Position numbers and translations under genes: made by a program. The notes under the pieces were generated by a model, which did not search any database, was not told where the DNA came from, and was given only the letters and a program-made list of their open reading frames with translations. A stretch of 64,000 nucleotides of DNA from Clostridia bacterium (GTDB lineage Bacteria > Bacillota > Clostridia > Christensenellales > Aristaeellaceae), in contig JAFRQX010000025.1 of the NCBI GenBank assembly GCA_017428385.1, positions 82,276 to 146,275 of the forward strand, written 5' to 3'. Position 1 is the stretch's first letter; each line of letters starts with the position of its first letter. This document shows, one piece after another, positions 1-8,147 of the stretch.

Positions 1-50
1 TGACGATATTATTTCTATATAGTAATATTCTACATGGAAGGAGGATAACC

Positions 51-512
51 ATGAGAATATCACGCAGCGGTGATTATATCGCCCAGATCCGCCTGATCGG
101 CGGCCGTGTATTTGAAAAGCTGCTGGATGCTTCCGGTGCGGATACCTTTAACGGCCCGCAGGGAAAAATCCTGGACGCGCTCTGGCAGCAGGACGGTCTT
201 TCCGCGCATGAGATCGGCCAGCGGACTGGATTGGCCAACAGTACGCTGACAAGCATGCTGGACCGGATGGAAAATGCCGGTCTGGTAAAGCGCATCCGTT
301 CCACGGAAGACCGGCGTGTGGTTCGGATCTTCCTCGGTCCGAAAGCACAGCAGTGCAAGGAACAGTATGCTGCTGTGTCGGAAGAGATGACCGGCATCTA
401 CTTCCGGGGGTTTGAGGACGAAGAGATCACCTCCTTTGAAAGCATGCTGCTCCGGGTGCTGGACAACGTACGCGAAGCAGACAGAAATGACAAATCTCCC
501 TTGAGCGAATAA
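51..512 (+). CDS. MarR family transcriptional regulator
   Basis: A 153-residue protein with the winged-helix fold of MarR regulators, which bind short DNA dyads as dimers and often release DNA on binding phenolics or oxidants. The recognition helix and wing are visible around residues 50-95 (GLANSTLTSMLDRMENAGLV, then TEDRR in the wing). The ATG is preceded by a strong AAGGAGGA site. It lies 18 bp before a flavin-reductase-like gene on the same strand, so the two probably form an operon and the regulator may control a redox partner. The effector is unknown. Confidence 0.9.
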   Translation: MRISRSGDYIAQIRLIGGRVFEKLLDASGADTFNGPQGKILDALWQQDGLSAHEIGQRTGLANSTLTSMLDRMENAGLVKRIRSTEDRRVVRIFLGPKAQQCKEQYAAVSEEMTGIYFRGFEDEEITSFESMLLRVLDNVREADRNDKSPLSE

Positions 513-530
513 CTCAGAAAGGAAACAACC

Positions 531-1112
531 ATGAGTAAAATCAGTTTATCTCCTACGAACGATTACTGTCCCCAAACGCTTTTCCTCTACGGAACCTATG
601 ATGAAAACGGCAAAGCCGATTTCGGCCTTTTCTGCTGGTTCAGCTATACCTGGGACACGCAACTGGGTGTGATGGCCTGCATCGGCGGCAGCAAGCTGAC
701 AAAGGATAACATTCACCGGCAGAAGGTGTTTTCAGCCAATCTGGTTACGGAAGAAATGCTCCCCCTGGCGGATTATCTGGGATGCACAGACGGACATAAC
801 CCGGAGAAAATGAACCTGGATATTGAAATTGAAAAAGGCAGCGTACTGCCAGTACCGGTTCTTGCCGTCTCCCCCGTTGTCTTTGAACTGGAAGTCAAGG
901 ACTTTATTCAGCAGGATGACGGTGAGGTCATGCTGTGCAGCATCCGTAACGTACTGCAGGATGAAACGCTGGCGAACGGTAAGGGCACTTCCCTGGATAA
1001 GCTGAATGCGATTGCGCCTGTCAAAACCACCTGCAGCCGTTACTTCAGCTGGAAAGGAACAGACCTCGGTGCATGGGGTGAACCTATGACCCGGTTCTCC
1101 GGCAAAAAGTAA
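531..1112 (+). CDS. flavin reductase-like (FMN-binding split barrel) protein
   Basis: A 193-residue protein resembling the flavin reductase-like family, split-barrel proteins that bind FMN and transfer electrons. The N-terminal stretch (GLFCWFSYTWDTQLGVMACI) and the central NIHRQKVFSANLVTEEM segment match the usual flavin-site layout. It has an AGAAAGGAA ribosome-binding site. It follows a MarR regulator closely and is followed by an intrinsic terminator, so the pair is a complete transcription unit. The physiological electron acceptor cannot be told from sequence. Confidence 0.8.
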   Translation: MSKISLSPTNDYCPQTLFLYGTYDENGKADFGLFCWFSYTWDTQLGVMACIGGSKLTKDNIHRQKVFSANLVTEEMLPLADYLGCTDGHNPEKMNLDIEIEKGSVLPVPVLAVSPVVFELEVKDFIQQDDGEVMLCSIRNVLQDETLANGKGTSLDKLNAIAPVKTTCSRYFSWKGTDLGAWGEPMTRFSGKK

Positions 1113-1130
1113 ATATATACCGATAAAACA

Positions 1131-1167
1131 AACCCGGTTGGGAATCTTTCTCCCCAACCGGGTTTTT
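1131..1167 (+). terminator. intrinsic terminator
   Basis: A 12-bp perfect stem (AACCCGGTTGGG with CCCAACCGGGTT) and a 10-nt loop, followed by a T run. It ends the MarR/flavin-reductase unit and, being near-symmetric, may also serve the convergent acetyltransferase gene. Confidence 0.9.
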
Positions 1168-1184
1168 GCATGGTTTTTGCTGCT

Positions 1185-1703
1185 TTACAGCTTTTTCTGC
1201 AGCCAGAGCAGGTCATACCATCTGTCATATTTCTTGCCGACGGTCATCATCCGGGCCACCTGGGCATATCCCATCTTTTGATGGAAATACACACTGTCAT
1301 GCGTCAGGTATTCATCCTCTTCTTCCACATATGCAATTCCAGCCAGCAGATTGACAATTCCCCTCTCCCGCAGTTTTTCTTCCAGTGCAGCATGGAGTAA
1401 AGTGCCGGCGCCCTTCCGGTGATGATCCTTGTCAATATAGATGGAGGTGGTCACCGTCCAGTTATAGGCTTCCCTGGGGCTGTACCGGCCGGCATACGCA
1501 TAGCCGATCACTTTATCCTGATCCAGGCAGACCAGATAGGGATACTTTGCGCTGATCTTCTGTATTCTGTTTGCGAATTCTTCCACAGTCGGCACTTCGT
1601 ATTCAAAGGAAACTGCCGTATTCTGAACGTAATGGGCATAAATCTCAACAAGTCTTTCCGCGTCTTCTGTCCGGACGTCCCGGATTGTCAGTTTGTTATC
1701 CAT
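1185..1703 (-). CDS. GNAT N-acetyltransferase (phosphinothricin acetyltransferase-like)
   Basis: An acetyl-CoA-dependent transferase of about 172 residues. N-terminal IRDVRTEDAERLVEIYAHYV and FEYEVPTVEEFANRI are typical of the Pat/Bar-like GNAT subgroup; the acetyl-CoA loop is at DKDHHRKGAGTLLHAALE. The start chosen (MDNKL) overlaps the upstream stop by 8 nt, which suggests translational coupling; an in-frame ATG lies 45 nt further upstream. It is the last gene of a three-gene minus-strand operon with a Cys-rich protein and a MarR regulator. Members acetylate amino-acid analogues or amines; the substrate here is unknown. Confidence 0.85.
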   Translation of the reverse strand: MDNKLTIRDVRTEDAERLVEIYAHYVQNTAVSFEYEVPTVEEFANRIQKISAKYPYLVCLDQDKVIGYAYAGRYSPREAYNWTVTTSIYIDKDHHRKGAGTLLHAALEEKLRERGIVNLLAGIAYVEEEDEYLTHDSVYFHQKMGYAQVARMMTVGKKYDRWYDLLWLQKKL

Positions 1704-2148
1704 TTTCTCTTCTCTCCCTGATAATATCTTCCAGTACATTGACCGCATTCTTCACCATCTGCGGGCATACTTCCCTGAACAGGTTCTTTTCCCGGGCCTG
1801 CTGTTTCTCTTCCGGCTTGGATATATCATACCCCAGGATTTCCTTACAAAGGCAGGATCCGCAGGCTTGGGCAAATCCGTCCATCATCCTGTCGTTCACT
1901 TCGTCCGCTGTCTGCTTGCTTTTTTGATTTTCCGGGTCATCGTATCCGTATAAGATACCCAGCACCATCAGCGCACCGGTACAGGCACCGCATACCTCAC
2001 CTTTTCTCATTCCGCTTCCGAAACAGGCGCCCAGCTTCAGCGCCTTTTCTTCAGTCAGGCCGCACTGATCCGCATAGGCTGCCAGAACGGCCTGTGAGCA
2101 GTGAAACCCCCTGTTGAAATACTCAACTGCTTTTTCCTGACGTATCAT
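1696..2148 (-). CDS. C_GCAxxG_C_C family redox-type protein
   Basis: A protein of about 150 residues carrying the conserved cysteines of the C-GCAxxG-C-C family: HCSQAV near the N-terminus, GACFGSGM, EVCGACTGALMVLG in the middle, and CGSCLCKEILG plus EVCPQM near the end. Family members are thought to bind a metal or a redox cofactor, but no reaction is established. The start is the ATG that overlaps the upstream MarR stop as ATGA; two in-frame ATGs lie 6 and 12 nt upstream. Position between a MarR regulator and a GNAT suggests a stress-inducible unit. Confidence 0.8.
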   Translation of the reverse strand: MIRQEKAVEYFNRGFHCSQAVLAAYADQCGLTEEKALKLGACFGSGMRKGEVCGACTGALMVLGILYGYDDPENQKSKQTADEVNDRMMDGFAQACGSCLCKEILGYDISKPEEKQQAREKNLFREVCPQMVKNAVNVLEDIIRERRENG

Positions 2149-2585
2149 TCGCATTTGCACTCCGCTTTCCTGCAGGCTTCGTTATAGAGTCTCAGCGCCT
2201 CCAGAACCTGTTCCCGCTTTTCCGTTTCAATACCGGACAGAACCTTCCGGAACTTCATATCCATGTCGTTCTCAATCCTGTCAAACCGCTCCCTGCCGCT
2301 GTCTGTCAGGGACAGCATAACGCTCCGTCTGTCTTCCCTCGACGGTTCCCGGTTCACATAACCTTTCTGAACCAGTTCCTCCACGCTTCGGCTGATGCCG
2401 CTTTTGTCCAGCCTCAGAGCCTCAGCCAGATCCTTGACACAGATACCGGGTTTTCGGCCAATCTCTACCAGCAGGAAGCACTGGGACGTATTCACACCGC
2501 ACTGGCAGCAGTCTGATTGATTCATGTTTGCCAGATGACATTCCAGTTCCCTGGTATATTCCCGCAGCTGTTTCACCTGATTCAT
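2145..2585 (-). CDS. MarR family transcriptional regulator
   Basis: A winged-helix regulator of about 146 residues. An N-terminal cysteine cluster (NQSDCCQCGVNTSQC) comes before the helix-turn-helix (VKDLAEALRLDKSGISRSVE) and the wing (NREPSREDRRSVML); the C-terminus ends in KAECKCE. The cysteines hint at thiol or metal sensing, which is inference. The start is fixed by a strong AAGGAGG site 9 nt before ATG. The promoter just upstream carries dyads, so autorepression is likely. The first gene of a three-gene operon. Confidence 0.88.
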   Translation of the reverse strand: MNQVKQLREYTRELECHLANMNQSDCCQCGVNTSQCFLLVEIGRKPGICVKDLAEALRLDKSGISRSVEELVQKGYVNREPSREDRRSVMLSLTDSGRERFDRIENDMDMKFRKVLSGIETEKREQVLEALRLYNEACRKAECKCE

Positions 2586-2610
2586 TCTTCCCGCCTCCTT
2601 TATGCGACAG

Positions 2611-2664
2611 AGAATAATCCTTTTAGTTGATTTTGTCAACTGTTTTATTTTGCAACTAATTGCA
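2611..2664 (-). promoter_or_regulatory. promoter and operator dyads of the second MarR operon
   Basis: On the minus strand TTGACA (2634-2639) is 17 bp from TATTCT (2611-2616). The -35 box lies in a perfect dyad AGTTGA-ttttg-TCAACT (2625-2641). A second dyad TGCAA-ctaa-TTGCA lies at 2651-2664. This is a typical layout for MarR autorepression; binding is inferred. Confidence 0.65.
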
Positions 2665-2716
2665 CAGGCAGAAGAATACATCTGTCTGCTGTTCCCTCGC
2701 TTTTTCCCTGTATTCA

Positions 2717-2725
2717 TGCTATGAT
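2717..2725 (+). promoter_or_regulatory. extended -10 promoter element for the ASCH gene
   Basis: TGC followed by TATGAT gives an extended -10 element about 56 nt before the ASCH start codon. No convincing -35 box is visible. It is divergent from the MarR promoter 50 bp away. Confidence 0.45.
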
Positions 2726-2780
2726 GATTGCTGGTTTCGCCCGTGCAGAACCTTATGAAAAACATCAGGAGAAATCAACA

Positions 2781-3206
2781 ATGACAGCAGAAGAAATGTG
2801 GAATCAATCCGGATTAACCGGTGAATATGACGCCTGGTCTTTCGGGGATGATGCGGACACCCTGGCTCGGCTGGTAAAGGACGGAATCAAGACCGCCACC
2901 TGCTCCGCATACTGTTTTTATGAACTGGAGGAGGAAGACCTGCCGGAAGCAGGCGCATACAACATCATTCTGGACTCCGATGAACAGGCTGTCTGTATCA
3001 CCAGGACAACCAAAGTATATGTCACGCCTTTCAGCCAGGTGACTGCGGAACATGCATTCAAAGAAGGCGAAGGAGACCGGTCCCTGGCATACTGGCGTGA
3101 GGTGCATAAAAGGTTTTTCACAGAAGAACTGAAAGAAGCGGATCTTGAATTTGACGAGGATATGAAACTCGTCTGTGAGGAGTTTGAAGTCGTTTATACC
3201 GGCTGA
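2781..3206 (+). CDS. ASCH domain-containing protein
   Basis: A 141-residue protein with the beta-barrel ASCH fold, related to PUA domains. KDGIKTATCSAYCFYE matches the conserved strand-loop that forms the putative RNA or nucleoside pocket, followed by VCITRTTKVYVTPFSQVTAEHAFKEGEGDRSLAYWREVHKRFF-type family features. Relatives include the E. coli YqfB N4-acetylcytidine amidohydrolase, so nucleoside or RNA chemistry is possible but unproven. The start at ATGACAGCAG has AGGAG 10 nt upstream; a longer reading frame upstream looks like promoter DNA. Six bp separate it from the phosphotransferase gene. Confidence 0.82.
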   Translation: MTAEEMWNQSGLTGEYDAWSFGDDADTLARLVKDGIKTATCSAYCFYELEEEDLPEAGAYNIILDSDEQAVCITRTTKVYVTPFSQVTAEHAFKEGEGDRSLAYWREVHKRFFTEELKEADLEFDEDMKLVCEEFEVVYTG

Positions 3207-3212
3207 TGAATC

Positions 3213-4205
3213 ATGATGGATATCGAAAAAACAATTGCCAGGCTGTTTGAAGCAGCCGGTCTCGGACAAATCCTGCCGCCTGTTACGCCTGTCTCCGGCG
3301 GTTATATGCACAGAATGTACCGGGTGAATACCCCGGAACGTTCCTATGCTGTAAAACATCTGAATCCGGAGATCATGAAACGGCCGAATGTCATGGATAA
3401 TTACCGGAAAGCGGAAACGCTGGAACAGATCATCGAGGATGCCGGAATACCGGTAGTAGCTGCCTTGACACTCAATGGACGGAAGATGCAGAAAGTGGAC
3501 GATGAGTATTTCTATGTCTTCCGCTGGCAGAACGGCAGCATCACAGACTGGAACAACATCACGCCGGATCAGTGCCGTCAGACCGGAATCATTCAGGCCC
3601 GCATTCACGCCCTGCAGCCCAGGTATATGGGATCTGTCATTCCGGAACTCAGTACCATCAACTGGGCGGAATACATTGCGGAGGCGGACAGGCAGAACAG
3701 CGTCATCACTCCCCTGCTGAAGGAGAACGAACAGCTGCTGAACGACGCGCAGGAAGCATTGAACGCCGCCCGGCTGGCACTGCCTGCTATGGAATGCATT
3801 ACCAATGAGGATATGGATCCCAAGAATGTCATGTGGGATGAAGGCAAACCGGTGATGATTGATCTGGAATGCCTGGATTACGGCAACCCTGTGTCCCACG
3901 TTCTGCAGCTGTCCCTGCAGTGGTCCGGCATCACAACCTGCGCCCTGGATCTGGCGAAAACAAAAGCCTTCTTTGACGGATACCTGGAAACCTGGGATAA
4001 CAGCTTCAGGAATTACGGAAGTGTAGTGGGTCTGGCCTATACCTGGATTGAATGGCTGGAGTATAATATCACCAGGGCTTTGGGACAGTGCCAGGACGAA
4101 GAGGAACAGGCCATGGGCGTCTCGGAGGTCCGGAACACCATCAATCGCATCCGGTATATCCGGGAAAAAGAAGATCAGATCCGTAATCTGCTGGACCGGA
4201 TTTGA
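3213..4205 (+). CDS. APH-like phosphotransferase family protein
   Basis: A 330-residue kinase-like protein of the aminoglycoside phosphotransferase/choline kinase superfamily. An N-lobe lysine is seen in SYAVKHLNPE, the catalytic loop is NEDMDPKNVMW (in place of the usual HxDxxxxN) and the metal-binding motif is MIDLEC. The catalytic Asp and Asn are retained while the HxD histidine is Asn, a variation seen in non-resistance members. It sits 6 bp after an ASCH gene, probably co-transcribed. The substrate could be a sugar, amine or drug; resistance should not be assumed. Confidence 0.78.
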   Translation: MMDIEKTIARLFEAAGLGQILPPVTPVSGGYMHRMYRVNTPERSYAVKHLNPEIMKRPNVMDNYRKAETLEQIIEDAGIPVVAALTLNGRKMQKVDDEYFYVFRWQNGSITDWNNITPDQCRQTGIIQARIHALQPRYMGSVIPELSTINWAEYIAEADRQNSVITPLLKENEQLLNDAQEALNAARLALPAMECITNEDMDPKNVMWDEGKPVMIDLECLDYGNPVSHVLQLSLQWSGITTCALDLAKTKAFFDGYLETWDNSFRNYGSVVGLAYTWIEWLEYNITRALGQCQDEEEQAMGVSEVRNTINRIRYIREKEDQIRNLLDRI

Positions 4206-4271
4206 CAGAGCTGAAACCGCGTTATGCAATAAAGTATAAACTCACCAAGATCAGGAAAGGATCGAACAGCT

Positions 4272-4847
4272 ATGAATATCACTGCTGAACTGGTATATGC
4301 CCAGACAGAACAGGCCGTTACAGCCCTGCTACAGGAAAACCGTCCCCATTTCAACCCGGTAAAATTGCTGGTCATCGGCGGCAGCTCCAGCGAAATAGCC
4401 GGCGGCACCATCGGTCACAATTCCACCTATGAATACGGTGAAGCCGTGGTGGAAGCCGTGATGAAGGTATGCGGTGATGCCGGTGTGGCGCCTGCATTCC
4501 AGTGCTGTGAGCATCTGAACCGTTCCCTAATCATGGAAAGGGAAACGGCCGAGCGCTATGGTTATGAAATTGTATGGGTCGTTCCCCGCATCAAAGCCGG
4601 AGGTTCTCTGGCCACTGCGGCCTGGAAGCGTTTCAAAGACCCTGTGGCAGTCCTGGCCATTCAGGCGGATGCCGGTCTTGATATTGGCCAGACCCTGATC
4701 GGAATGCATCTCCGTCGTGTTGCCGTACCTGTTCGGCTCAGCATTTCACAGGTTGGGGAAGCCCGGATTTCCGCAGCCCGCACCCGTCCTCTGCTGGTCG
4801 GCGGTGAAAGAGCACGATATATCCCGGAATCAGAGGAAAACCCGTAA
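4272..4847 (+). CDS. TIGR01440/UPF0340 family protein (YwlG-like)
   Basis: A 191-residue protein matching the YwlG family. Diagnostic segments are VIGGSSSEIAGGTIG, CEHLNRSLIMERETAERY, VVPRIKAGGSLATAAW and GQTLIGMHLRRVAVPVR. It is a soluble family widespread in Bacillota with no firmly established biochemical role. The start has an AGGAAAGGA site. The downstream 190 bp carry the promoter and leader of helD, so this gene is probably transcribed separately. Confidence 0.88.
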   Translation: MNITAELVYAQTEQAVTALLQENRPHFNPVKLLVIGGSSSEIAGGTIGHNSTYEYGEAVVEAVMKVCGDAGVAPAFQCCEHLNRSLIMERETAERYGYEIVWVVPRIKAGGSLATAAWKRFKDPVAVLAIQADAGLDIGQTLIGMHLRRVAVPVRLSISQVGEARISAARTRPLLVGGERARYIPESEENP

Positions 4848-4911
4848 AAGCCCTTACGGCATTGTTGTTTTGTAATAAATGTAAAATATGCAAAAAAAGT
4901 GTCATTCGTTC

Positions 4912-4941
4912 TTGACAAACCCGGATTTGTTCTGTTATCAT
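4912..4941 (+). promoter_or_regulatory. promoter of helD
   Basis: TTGACA (4912-4917), an 18-bp spacer and TATCAT (4936-4941) preceded by TGT, an extended -10. Transcription should start near 4948, leaving a leader of about 90 nt before the helD start codon. Confidence 0.8.
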
Positions 4942-4975
4942 GCACTTCCACACGCTTGCAGGACATAGAATCCGT

Positions 4976-5019
4976 AAGCCTCTGCGTAGAAAAAATACGG
5001 CAGAGGCTTTTATATTTTT
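4976..5019 (+). terminator. terminator-like hairpin inside the helD leader
   Basis: AAGCCTCTGC (4976-4985) pairs with GCAGAGGCTT (5000-5009). The stem is extended by GTA/TAC with one bulge and is followed by a T-rich tract TTATATTTTT. It lies between the helD promoter and its GGGAAAGG ribosome-binding site, so it would stop most transcripts unless overridden: a candidate attenuator. Confidence 0.7.
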
Positions 5020-5036
5020 GCCGGGAAAGGACGATT

Positions 5037-7241
5037 ATGGAATCTGTCACATTACCCGAACATCCATCTGCGAAGGAAGAGTATCTTCATCTTCAGCAGG
5101 CTCGGGACACCATTGACCGGGAAATCAGGGAAGTGGAAGCCCTCACCGGGGCAAAGGCCGGTGAAGAAATGGATGTTCATGCAAACATTGTACCGGACGA
5201 TCAGGAGGAGGTATACCTGCAGCTGTTCAAGGCCAAGCTGGACCGGCTGCGTCAGCTGACCATGGCCGCCGGGCAGGCTTACTTTGCCCGGCTGGATTTC
5301 ACTCCCGCCGGCAGCTCTCCGGAAACCTGGTATCTGGGACGCTGGGGCGTTCTGGATCCGGCTGCGCTGACTCCGGTTGTGGTGGACTGGCGCTCCCCCG
5401 TTGCGAACCTGTATTACTCCGGCCAGATCGGAAAAATGGACTATGAGGCGCCGGACGGACACGTGGAGGGCGAGCTGACCCTGAAGCGGATGCTGACCGT
5501 CCGGGAGCGGGAACTTATCAGTCTGTTCGACAGCGGCATTGTTTCCCAGGAAACCTATCTTCAGGAGGTACTGGGCAGTATCTCCACGGACAGGCTCCGT
5601 GAAATCGTCACCACCATCCAGGCGGAGCAGAACATCGTCATCCGTCATCCCCTCGCCGCACACCTGCTGGTACAGGGCGCCGCGGGAAGCGGAAAAACCA
5701 CCATCGCCCTGCACCGGATCGCTTACCTGCTCTATACTTATCAGAAAACACTGAAACCTGAAAATATGATGATCCTGGCGCCCAACCCGCTGTTCCTCTC
5801 CTATATCTCTCAGGTCCTTCCTGATCTGGGCGTCGAACGGGTCGTACAAACCACCTTCGAGGGCTGGTGCCGGGAAGGCATGGGCCGCCGGATGCCGAAA
5901 CTGCAGCGGGAAAGCCGGCTGGAAAAGAACCTGACCCTTTCAGAGGCAGAGCGGGAAAAGGCCGGCCGGATTCTTCGGCTCAAGGGTTCCCTGGCCATGA
6001 TGAAAAAGCTGGAGAGCTATCTGGATCATCTGCAGACCGCCATCCTGCCGGAGAAAGGCTTCAAAATGGCAGGTGTCCCGCTCATGGAACATGAGGAGCT
6101 CGAAACCATCTTTCTCCGGGACCTGCGGTACTTCCCTCTGGAGCAGCGTATCAGCGAACTGAAAAAGATTGTCCGCAAGAGAGTCCAGTCCGCCGCCGCC
6201 CTGTTGAAGGACCGGTACAATGCCAGTGCGGAGCAGATGGTTCTGAAGATCAAGGCCAATATGCGGGAAAGCGCCCAGCGGCAGCAGAAGATCAAGGATC
6301 TGTATACGATCCGGGACCAACGCTATAAGGAAATCGACGCCCGGGCTGAGGAATACCTCGGCAAATACCGGGATAAATTCCCGTTGCCGGACCTGACAGG
6401 GCTTTACAAAAACTTCCTCGAAGAATGCTATCCCGGTGAGGAGCTGCTTCCGGAAGACGATACCCTGCGGCAGGAGGACCTGCCGATGCTGGTGATGATC
6501 TGCAAAGCCCTCTACGGACTGAAGACAAAGCAGATGAAGCATATCGTCATCGATGAATGCCAGGACTTCTCCCCCTTCCAGATTGAGCTGCTGAAGCAAG
6601 CTAATCCCGCGGCAACCTTCACCCTGGTCGGTGACCTATACCAGGGTATCCGGGCGGATGAGGGAATCCGCAGCTGGGAAGAATGGAAGGAGCCGGTCTT
6701 TGAAAACAAGGCGGACCTGAAGCAGCTGACCGTCAGCTACCGGAACACCGTCGAGATCATGAATCTGGCGCAGACCGTTTCCGGCCGTTATCCCATCCCC
6801 GGCATCTGTGAAACAAAACCCGTGCTGCGGCACGGCGAAAAGCCGAAGATCATCCAGGCTGACAGCGATAAAGAACGTCTTTCCCGGATCCGGGAACAGG
6901 TGCAGGCCTGGCGCCGGGAGGGCTATCACAGTATTGCCCTGATCGAAAAAACAGCGGAGCAGGCAAAGAAACTGTACAAGCAGATCGGTCAGGAACTGGA
7001 TGCCCACCTGCTGTCTGAAACGGATTCCGAATACCGGGGCGGTGTGCTGATCCTTCCGGCCAGCATTGTCAAGGGTATGGAATTCGACTGTGTAGGCATC
7101 TGCGATGCCTCCGCGGAAAACTTCCCGGAGGACGAATTCCTCTGCCGGATCCTGTACGTCATGATGACCCGTCCCCTCCACCGCCTGGCCATCTGGCACA
7201 AAGGAGAGCTTTCTCCCCTTCTGTCAGGCACTGTCCAATAA
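5037..7241 (+). CDS. helD: HelD-like RNA polymerase-associated UvrD/Rep-type helicase
   Basis: A 734-residue superfamily-1 ATPase of the HelD type. The N-terminal coiled-coil region (residues about 1-75) corresponds to the arm that enters the RNA polymerase secondary channel. The WYLGRWGV and VVVDWRSPVANLYY segments are HelD-specific. Walker A is QGAAGSGKTT (about 213-222) and Walker B is VIDECQDFSPFQ (about 504). A C-terminal half with SYRNTVEIMNLAQ and a final VMMTRPLHRL completes the fold. Family members recycle stalled RNA polymerase, and actinobacterial relatives displace rifamycins. The start is chosen at the ATG with GGGAAAGG upstream, after the leader hairpin; in-frame codons further upstream fall in the promoter. 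Confidence 0.88.
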   Translation: MESVTLPEHPSAKEEYLHLQQARDTIDREIREVEALTGAKAGEEMDVHANIVPDDQEEVYLQLFKAKLDRLRQLTMAAGQAYFARLDFTPAGSSPETWYLGRWGVLDPAALTPVVVDWRSPVANLYYSGQIGKMDYEAPDGHVEGELTLKRMLTVRERELISLFDSGIVSQETYLQEVLGSISTDRLREIVTTIQAEQNIVIRHPLAAHLLVQGAAGSGKTTIALHRIAYLLYTYQKTLKPENMMILAPNPLFLSYISQVLPDLGVERVVQTTFEGWCREGMGRRMPKLQRESRLEKNLTLSEAEREKAGRILRLKGSLAMMKKLESYLDHLQTAILPEKGFKMAGVPLMEHEELETIFLRDLRYFPLEQRISELKKIVRKRVQSAAALLKDRYNASAEQMVLKIKANMRESAQRQQKIKDLYTIRDQRYKEIDARAEEYLGKYRDKFPLPDLTGLYKNFLEECYPGEELLPEDDTLRQEDLPMLVMICKALYGLKTKQMKHIVIDECQDFSPFQIELLKQANPAATFTLVGDLYQGIRADEGIRSWEEWKEPVFENKADLKQLTVSYRNTVEIMNLAQTVSGRYPIPGICETKPVLRHGEKPKIIQADSDKERLSRIREQVQAWRREGYHSIALIEKTAEQAKKLYKQIGQELDAHLLSETDSEYRGGVLILPASIVKGMEFDCVGICDASAENFPEDEFLCRILYVMMTRPLHRLAIWHKGELSPLLSGTVQ

Positions 7242-7538
7242 TCAGTGCAGAAAAGCCATGCCTCAAAACAATCCGTAGCCTCCAGAATTAAGGCTGTCCT
7301 CTTACTTCGTCTGAAGAACAAATAATTCTGCATTTTGCATTCTTAATTCTGCATTTGGCATCGCTACGCGATGACACTGTCCCTTACTACGTCCAAAGGA
7401 CGCAAATTATGAATTATGAATTGTTGCGGAGTCATCCGTGCTTTAGCGCGGCGAATGACTCCCACGCTACAGCCGTCAAAGGTCTGAAAGAGCTTTGGTA
7501 ACGGCGATCACGAAATTGTGAATTAAAGGAGAACGACT
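7242..7538. repeat. intergenic region with degenerate AT repeats
   Basis: No gene is apparent in these 297 bp. They contain AATTCTGCATT-type direct repeats (7321-7361), then AATTATGAATTATGAATT (7405-7422), and GC-rich short palindromes around ATCGCTACGCGAT (7360-7372). The same repeat style recurs at nine places in the window. Confidence 0.6.
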
Positions 7539-8075
7539 ATGATTGAAACAGAACGACTATTATTGAGACCTTATACTCTCGACGACTTTCCCGCCCTCTA
7601 CGAAATCATGTCCGATCCCGAAACCATGCAGCACTATCCGGCGCCCTTTGACGCGGACAGAACCCGTAACTGGATCGCCTGGAACCTGGACAACTATGAA
7701 AAATACGGTTTCGGTCTCTGGGCCGTTGTCCTGAAGGAAACCGGCGAGTTCATCGGGGACTGCGGCATCACTCTCCAGAATATCGATGGTGAAATCCTGC
7801 CGGAAATCGGTTATCATATCCATAAAAAGTACTGGCGGCGCGGTTTCGGGAAGGAAGCAGCCCGGGCCGTCCGGGACTGGGGCTTCCGAAACACAGAATA
7901 CGATATCTTCTACTCCTACATGAAATACACAAACATCGGCTCCTGGTCCACAGCCCTGGCCAACGGAATGAAAAAGGTCAAGGAATACCCGGATCCGAAG
8001 AACACCATTTCCTACGCTTATGCAATTACCCGGGAGGAATGGGAAAAGCTGCAGCAGGGCAGTTCAGCCGACTGA
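7539..8075 (+). CDS. GNAT N-acetyltransferase (RimJ/RimL-like)
   Basis: A 178-residue acetyltransferase. METERLLLRPY-type start (MIETERLLLRPYTLDDFPAL) and the acetyl-CoA loop HKKYWRRGFGKEAARAV around residues 92-108 are characteristic of the RimJ/RimL branch, whose members acetylate protein N-termini, antibiotics or other amines. A late SYMKYTNIGSWSTALANGMK segment corresponds to the conserved N.(A/S) turn. It has an AAAGGAGAAC ribosome-binding site. It opens a long run of one-direction group-transfer genes. The substrate is unknown. Confidence 0.88.
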   Translation: MIETERLLLRPYTLDDFPALYEIMSDPETMQHYPAPFDADRTRNWIAWNLDNYEKYGFGLWAVVLKETGEFIGDCGITLQNIDGEILPEIGYHIHKKYWRRGFGKEAARAVRDWGFRNTEYDIFYSYMKYTNIGSWSTALANGMKKVKEYPDPKNTISYAYAITREEWEKLQQGSSAD

Positions 8076-8147
8076 TTCCTGTTCTCCTTCTGTTAATTAC
8101 CTTTCTGATAATTTGTAAAAAAACAGAATAAAAAGGAGTGAACCGGA

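Noticed and set aside
2814..4229. A 471-codon open frame opposite the ASCH and phosphotransferase genes
   Set aside because: The plus strand has two recognisable families with ribosome-binding sites; the minus frame has neither.
4940..5036. A leader peptide starting at the ATG at 4940 before helD
   Set aside because: That ATG lies inside the -10 box, upstream of the expected transcript start, and has no ribosome-binding site.
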